NCBI GenBank assembly: GCA_037178975.1
Contig: JASJZH010000004.1
Location: 2,604,001 to 2,668,000 of the forward strand
DNA: 64,000 nucleotides
Source of the DNA: Oscheius tipulae
Taxonomy: Eukaryota > Nematoda > Chromadorea > Rhabditida > Rhabditidae
Direction: 5' to 3'
Position 1 is the stretch's first letter. Every line of letters starts with the position of its first letter. A model generated the notes under the pieces. It did no database searches. It was not told the DNA's origin and was given only the letters and a program-made list of their open reading frames with translations. The position numbers and the translations under genes were made by a program. This document shows, piece after piece, positions 58,163 through 64,000 of the stretch.

Positions 58163-59626
58163 TCACTGGCTGGGAAGACTTGGGACATACATCATCGAGA
58201 GTTTGCGATGGGTATCGCAGTCCTCCAGACAGGTACTGCGGACGAGAGCAGCGGTGACGAGGTAAGGATCACAGTTGGATGAGGGACGACGATCTTCGAA
58301 GTAGCCCTGAAACACAGAAACGATGATGATAGAGTTTGGCCCTTCGTTCGAAGAATCTGTTTGGTCAATAGTCTGAGACGATTAGCAACTTTCCAAACAG
58401 ACTGCCGCCGACGCAAACGGAAAGAATAACTCACGTAGCCTTCGTCGCTGGTCTGGCGAGGAATCCGGATCGAGCTGGCACGAGAAGCTACTCCGTAGGA
58501 GAACTCGTTGATCGAGGCAGTTTCGTGGTGGCCGGTCAGACGACGCTCGTTATCTCTTCCTCTGTGAGGGCTAAAAGTCGAGTGAATAGACAACAAAACG
58601 AATAAGAAACGTACTCATAGTAGGCGATATGCTGCTTGTGAACAAGGCTCAGTCTGTTGATGGCATTCATGATATGGTCGATACCGCCCTTCTCACGCAT
58701 GGCCTTTGTGGAGAAGTTCGTGTGACATCCAGCGCCGTTCCAGTCACCACGAATCGGCTTGGGGTCGAGAGAAACGACGACACCGTATTCTTCAGCAACG
58801 CGGTGAAGCAGGAAACGAGCCATCCAGAGCTGGTCCCCCATGTCGAGTCCTTCCACCGGTCCAACTTGGAACTCCCACTGGCCAGGCATAACTTCCGCAT
58901 TTGTGCCCGAGATGTTGATTCCAGCGTACAAGCAAGCACGATAATGGGCTTCGACGATATCTCGTCCATAGACTTTACCAGCACCCACACCGCAGTAGTA
59001 GGGCCCCTGGGGTCCGGGAAATCCGTTCTTGGGCCAGCCGAATGGATGTCCATCGAGATCCAAAAGGGTGTATTCTTGCTCCATTCCGAACCATGGAATT
59101 TGATCCTTGGCAAGATCCATAACCTCCTTGCACTTGCGCCGGTGATTCGTAGCTGAACAAGAAGTTTGGAAGAGGAAATAACCGATGCTGACCAGTTGGT
59201 TGCAATTTGTTATCCAGAGTCTCGCAAAGGATGATCTTATTTTCTCCACGACGGAATGGATCGGGATAGATGGCCACGGGCTTGAGGTACACATCAGAAT
59301 CTTCGCCATGAGCTTGGCCGGTACTGCTTCCATCGAAATTCCAGACGGGTAACTCTGGAAGATACTTTTTTGGGCAGCTGGATTGAGCCGGTGAAAATCA
59401 CGTGATGACCGCTCAAAGAACACAAGAGCTGCGCAGTTATAAATAGAAACTGACCATCGGGATTCTTGGGAACAAAATCCAGTGTACGAGTCTTAGAACG
59501 AAGGAATTCACCCGAGCCGTCGATCCAGACATACTTGGCCTGTATTTTCCCCATCTGGTCCAGATCCATGAACCGGTGAGTGATAGACTTGTCCGTAGCG
59601 AATTGGCCTCTCAGATTTTGAGCCAT
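58163..59626 (-). CDS. Glutamine synthetase (GSII)
   Basis: It joins glutamate and ammonia with ATP to make glutamine in the cytosol. The start [19 protein letters not shown] leads into the beta-grasp domain ([19 protein letters not shown]). The catalytic part has [92 protein letters not shown], and [20 protein letters not shown]. All metal- and ATP-binding residues I can recognise are present. The end is [20 protein letters not shown]. Introns are short (about 36-50 nt). It is a typical eukaryotic enzyme of about 370 residues. It sits in a row of three minus-strand genes with PTH2 and GT92. Confidence 0.96.
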
Positions 59627-60921
59627 GCCTGAAAAAGGAAGAAATCAACTAATATCAAAACGAAGAATAAGTTTGACAATGAGAATGGCAAGGAGACGGG
59701 AAGTGTGTACTCTATACGCCACGAACTAATCACCCGTTTTATCTTCGGGCCCCTGTTCCGCCCCACGTTCATAGATCGGAGTTTTTAAGAAAGTAGAAAG
59801 GGGCTAGTAAAATGAATAGGAGCGAACGCGCTGTCGATAGAAAAGCCATATGATCACGTGTCACATTCTCAGAGCAAAAAAAAAAGAAGATTGTGATGGC
59901 TTTACATGAAAACGATGTCTGGCTGGCACCAAAAGCTTGATAGAGCAAACACCGGTCACCATGTGGCTATCATTTCGGCGAAAACAACGTGCTCAGGAAA
60001 ACAATGTGAACAGAAAAAGGGCAAAACTTAACAAAATTGAGGAGAATTAAAAGAAAAAGAAATTTATAAAAGCCGACAGACTAGCACAAATGGAAATTCC
60101 CGCCAAAAACGCTGACAGAAACGGCGGTAGTTTAAACAGGAGGGATTCATTTTTTATTCTAACCTTTGAAGCGAAGCTCCGGAATTTTCAAACATTAGCA
60201 GTTCTCTCCACTATTTGCATAGTCTGTTCAAAAAAAGAGCTTTTTTCCCAATGGGGCCGCCCAAGTTTTTGAACTGCGCACCAGCTTCAATGCAAATCTT
60301 CGCTACGCAAGTAAGGAAATGCCTACCGCGCGATTAAAATTATACTTTTTTTCTTGAACAAATCATATGCCTGGAAAATATCGGAAAACGAATGGGAGAA
60401 ACTTATAGGTCGATGCTAATCAAAAAAATTGCAGCGACGTTTGCAACTGCTCGGTAAACAGACGCCTCCAAATCCAATATTACTCGTCTAATCTGTTCAG
60501 CTGTCAAAGACTAATTGTAACTAATTGATCTGTATGGAGACGAGCACAGTCCAAGTCCTAGATCGTCTACATTTCGGGGAAGCGACGAAAAACAACAACC
60601 AGGTCAATGGAAAGCCAAATCCGAAGCAGGAGTTTTTCAGAAGATCATCTGTCGCGTGAGTTGAGGTTCAGTGCTACAGAACAACGGAAATGGAAGCGGG
60701 CTTGTTTGAATTAATTGTACAAACTTGATCTCTGTTCTGAATCAGTCTTTATTATTTCTTAGTCCCTGGCAATTTTTCTTTTATTTTTCGTTCAAATTAC
60801 GCGAAAGAGTAGGACCGGTTTAATTTTAACAACGATTTAAGTTGCCCTGTAAGATCATTCTGCAGACAATCCTCAGAATACCACATTTTATCTCATATCA
60901 CAACTTATCCGTCTTAGGTTA
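59627..60921. other. Intergenic between GT92 and glutamine synthetase genes
   Basis: This is the promoter of glutamine synthetase (minus) and the 3' side of the GT92 gene. A run of A (59877-59887) and several A/T-rich patches are present. A copied piece of myrf at 60536-60671 is listed separately. No gene is supported. Confidence 0.5.
60536..60671 (+). pseudogene. Duplicated, internally deleted fragment of the myrf gene
   Basis: It is almost identical to 54431-54636 (part of the NDT80-coding exon and the first bases of the next intron), from GGAGACGAGCACAG through CATTTCGGGGAAGCGACGAA to GTGAGTTGAGGTTCAG. About 70 bases corresponding to the middle of the exon are missing, at a junction within GAGTTTTTCAGAAG. 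A few substitutions separate the copies. The intronic bases are retained, so it arose from DNA rather than from processed mRNA. Confidence 0.88.
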
Positions 60922-62638
60922 TCAAAGCACATTATAGACGTCGTCTGTGTTCTCGTTCCATTTTTCAAGCAGCTGCAGCTGAAACCGACAGCCATCGATG
61001 GGATTCTTACAGTTTCCCTGTCCGTTTCTCCAACTAAAACTAACAATAAGTTTTGTGTACAGACAGAGAACTGACTCTTGAAGACATTCTGCCATAACTT
61101 CTTGTGTCCCAGCGTTAAAACTGGCCCCATCAGGAAAGATCTCTCGTGTTCTGTCAAGAAGCACTTTTCGGAATTCTTCTGGGTCGGACACGAGGGAAAA
61201 GTTGGTCTGTGTACTGTTTTGAACATATTCAGCACTGTTGTATCGGTTGTGGAGGAGCATTCCTATTTCGTTGCTTGCCTAAAACTCTGTATAGGTACTG
61301 ACTCTCACCTACCGTGACGGTCTTCCACTCTCTACTCAAATACTGATTGACAGCATGAACTCCCAATCTTTTAACAGTGCTCGGGTTGAACACAACCTTC
61401 TTCGGACCTTCTACCAATGTCCATTTTGGATTCAATACGCCGAGGTAGTCGACAAAGACAGTGTCAAAGAGTTTTGGGTTCAACGGTGGGTCATACTGCA
61501 GAACATGGTGATTGAACAGGACACCTCCGACGGAAGACTTATTCAAAAATGTGTCGACCATTGCCAGAAACGAAGCATTTCTATTGAGTTTGTAGGAAAA
61601 AGGATCGGAACCAACTTTGAATAGATAAGCTCGTCGACATCCAAGAGAACAGCCCGGCTTGTTTTCGTCCTCAAGAGACAGTCGTTGTGGGCAATCGAAT
61701 GTCCCACCCGGTAGACCATCGGATTCGGATCAAACATGTCGTTCGAGGGTAGCAGTGGCCAGGAAAGAATTGTCATCCAGTCCTTCAGTAATGCTTTTGT
61801 GACAGAAGTGCGAGTTCTTACCTCCTTCGAATAGAAATCAAAGACTTTCCGGACATCTTCAGTTCCAGAGAGATAATAGAACACGAACTGAGTGGCTCCC
61901 TGAAGACGCCAATACTCGATGAATAGGATCAGTTTGGTCCAATCCGTGTACCTGAACAGGTCAGTTAATGGGGAGAGACAACTGACCAATAGATCGGTGG
62001 AACACAGACAGTCAGACCGTCTTCTTTTTCTACCAAAACCTCTTTCAAATTCATACGTTGTACTCCACCCGGACCCTTGATTTCGATCTGTAACTGTTCC
62101 TTATCCGAATCTGAACTGGACTCACATCGATGCCCTGGAAGTTATCTGGAACCTGGGCACTGTGCAAGTGTGCCACTAGACTACACCCCTTGGCCCAAGT
62201 CCACGGACAACCGTTTTCGATAGTTTCAGGAATCAAACCAACCCATCTGCTTTCTATTTTCACATAGAGGAATCTGAAAAAGGAATAAAAGAACACAGGT
62301 GGTCAAACAACTTTCAAATGATAAGAGACGTGGACCCTTTGACTGTCTCCTGTCTGCTCGAACTCACTTCTCCGATTTCTTCGGACAGCGATTGAGAGCG
62401 GGGATTCTGATGAAAGAGCTGTTCTGACGTTTGTCCAGGTATGCCGTGAAGACAAAAACAGATTCTTTGGACACTTGTTTCGTGTTCTTGTTCGGTTTTC
62501 TGAGCTTTAGATTACTGAAACGGAGTTTTTTGGGATGAGGTCAGCCTACCTCAGATTTGAACAGGACGGTTCCCTCAAGAGAAGAAAGACAATGATACAA
62601 CAGCAGGCTGTCAGAGCGAGGCGAAGATGCTTCGACAT
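60922..62638 (-). CDS. Family 92 glycosyltransferase (DUF23), type II membrane protein
   Basis: A Golgi-type transferase; C. elegans GALT-1 of this family adds galactose to core fucose of N-glycans. A short cytosolic tail and one TM (LALTACCCIIVFLLL) are followed by a luminal stem and the GT92 domain: YTDWTKLILFIEYWRLQGAT, QFVFYYLSGTEDV, VYRVGHSIAHNDCLLRTKTS, RAVLLDVDELIY (the acidic, metal-binding DxD-type motif), then GVLFNHHVLQY and the distal ASNEIGMLLHNRYN. It has several Cys. Introns are about 35-45 nt. The start at 62638 is 30 bases from a mariner remnant. Specific sugar and substrate cannot be read from the sequence. Confidence 0.85.
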
Positions 62639-62667
62639 TCTGAGATCTCCTTCAGGCGTAATAACTA

Positions 62668-63420
62668 TTGGGTTGGCAAATAAGTTTTTCCGCTTTTGTA
62701 AACATATGCCTCGTTTACGACAACGGCCGAGCTATTGATATGGCACCTCGTGCTGTTGATATAGCCGTTGATGATCTGGTACCCTACCATCAGCGACATG
62801 CCATGAATGAGTTCCTCAAAGGCACGAATGAAACCCAAACGGCGGCAAATATCGACGATTTTTATGACCAAGTGACGACGTCTACGAGGGTATGCCAGTT
62901 ATGGTTCCATCACTTTCGGTCTGGGGACAAAAACGTCGAAGATGAGCCATGATCATAACGACCAACAACTTTCGATGAATCGAAGCTGCTGCTGCTCGTG
63001 AACGAGAACAATGGGCAGACTACCGGTGAACTAGCAGAGGCACTGTCTGTCAGACCGCAGTGGAACATCATTTGAAACAATTGAGATTTACGAAGAAACT
63101 GGGCACATGGTTGCCGCATGATCTCAGTGGCAATACATGTCCGTTACCCATTCTCTCCTGTTCAGGTATGAGAGGAAATCCTTTTTATCACGCCTGGTGA
63201 CGGGGGATGAGTGGGTAACGTACGTAAACTTCCGAAGGAAGTGTCAACGGGTGGGGCCAGGGCAGACACCAAGTCCTGATGGAAAACCCGGAACCCATCA
63301 AAAGAAGATTATGCTTTGTGTTTTCTGGGATATCGAAGGAGTGGTGCATTGGGAACTGCTGGATGCTGGAACTACCCTTACGGCCGCCATATCCAGCCAG
63401 TAACTTGAAAAGGTTGCCGT
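62668..63420 (+). mobile_element. Degenerate mariner-family transposon remnant
   Basis: It begins with a terminal-repeat-like TTGGGTTGGCAAATAAGT next to a TA dinucleotide. Broken transposase pieces follow in the plus direction: a helix-turn-helix-like part (LWFHHFRSGDKNVEDEP), and later LVTGDEWVTYVNFRRKCQ and HQKKIMLCVFWDIEGVVHWE plus LL. The first catalytic Asp is visible (VTGDE). The other catalytic region (HDNARPH-type) and the right-hand inverted repeat are not found. Frameshifts and stops separate the pieces, so the copy is dead. Confidence 0.85.
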
Positions 63421-64000
63421 TGCGCTTCGTCAAAAACATCGAAGATCATCCTCTAGATGGTTAACGCGCTCCCCTGCAGTGCAAACTATGGGGGGAGATT
63501 ACTGAACGTCCTAAACTAGGGTAGATTCGTCTCTGAAGCAATTGGGATGCATTCAACTTCTATTCCGAGTAGTTGTCTAGAAATAAAGGAGAAACATGCT
63601 GCCAGAAGCTACAATTTCGACTGTATACTTTTCTCTGGAACTAGCCTTGACTTGCCAAAAAGCGCGTGACTTGTCGAGACAAGGCTGACAAGTACTGCCG
63701 AGAAGGAGGGGAAGAGTAATATGATAACACGGAATGACTGAAATGGAAAGGATCCCGATGGATGGAAGGGAAAAAATACAGTGAGTCAGTTAGTGTAAAA
63801 TGGACTATTGGCACAGAACTTGTTTATACTCGAAAGTTACTAAAGAGACGAGGTTCTAATTGCAAACAGGCACCCAAATAGACAAAACAGAATTTCCTGT
63901 CACATACACTTTGCATAACCTAGTGGCTCAAGTTAGACTTACCAACCAGCTGTATCATAGGTTTATGTCCAAGCTGTTCTCGGGAAAAAAGAAAGCTTTC
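63421..64000. other. Right edge; no gene supported
   Basis: No motif or spliced frame is seen in these bases. Confidence 0.5.

Noticed and set aside
1-64000. CRISPR array, bacterial operon or viral segment
   Set aside because: No regularly spaced repeats; introns and gene content are those of an animal nuclear genome.

Overview
The window reads as nuclear DNA of a nematode. The evidence is short introns (mostly about 36-45 nt) ending in TTTCAG-like acceptors, AATAAA signals after several stops, and nematode-typical families: a WAGO-type Argonaute, a LIN-12/GLP-1-type Notch, a family 92 glycosyltransferase and a CUB-like secreted protein. The genus cannot be named from sequence alone. All gene models were built by hand from reading frames, splice sites and remembered family motifs; no alignment or transcript data were available.

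Layout, left to right. 1-3.5 kb: a gene-poor stretch, then two small spliced genes (a hypothetical and a secreted protein). 3.8-14.8 kb, plus strand: a divergent DEAD-box helicase with a 1.2 kb intron, the mitochondrial fission dynamin DRP-1, and an Ariadne-2 type RBR ubiquitin ligase. 15.6-23 kb, plus strand: a 12-TM otopetrin-like channel with a His-Gly tail, a Lys-rich anchored protein, and a Na+/H+ exchanger. 23-29.3 kb: SNPC-4 (SNAPC4 Myb protein, minus) diverging from exportin-1 (plus). 29.7-32.2 kb: a compact Notch-type receptor without EGF repeats. 32.3-33.6 kb: a CUB-like, possibly lipid-anchored secreted protein (minus). 34.1 kb: a second Lys-rich anchored protein. 35.3-50.4 kb, all minus: PICK1, a terminal nucleotidyltransferase, a MADF-like nuclear protein, a CUB/mucin/fibrinogen lectin-like protein, a slicer-dead Argonaute and a small secreted peptide. 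52.7-56.4 kb, plus: myelin regulatory factor (MYRF). 56.7-62.6 kb, minus: UBA-PTH2 peptidyl-tRNA hydrolase, glutamine synthetase and a GT92 glycosyltransferase, the last with a dead mariner copy 30 bp upstream of its start codon.

The genes do not form one pathway. Four of them (SNPC-4, a TUTase-like enzyme, the WAGO Argonaute and possibly the helicase) belong to families used in nematode small-RNA biology, which may be chance. The two strongest oddities are the Notch-type receptor, whose signal peptide leads straight into an LNR-like segment with no EGF repeats, and MYRF, whose self-cleavage serine is replaced by cysteine. Also notable are a duplicated MYRF gene fragment, a perfect 24-bp hairpin inside the predicted Na+/H+ exchanger tail, and a tRNA-Ser-like relic.
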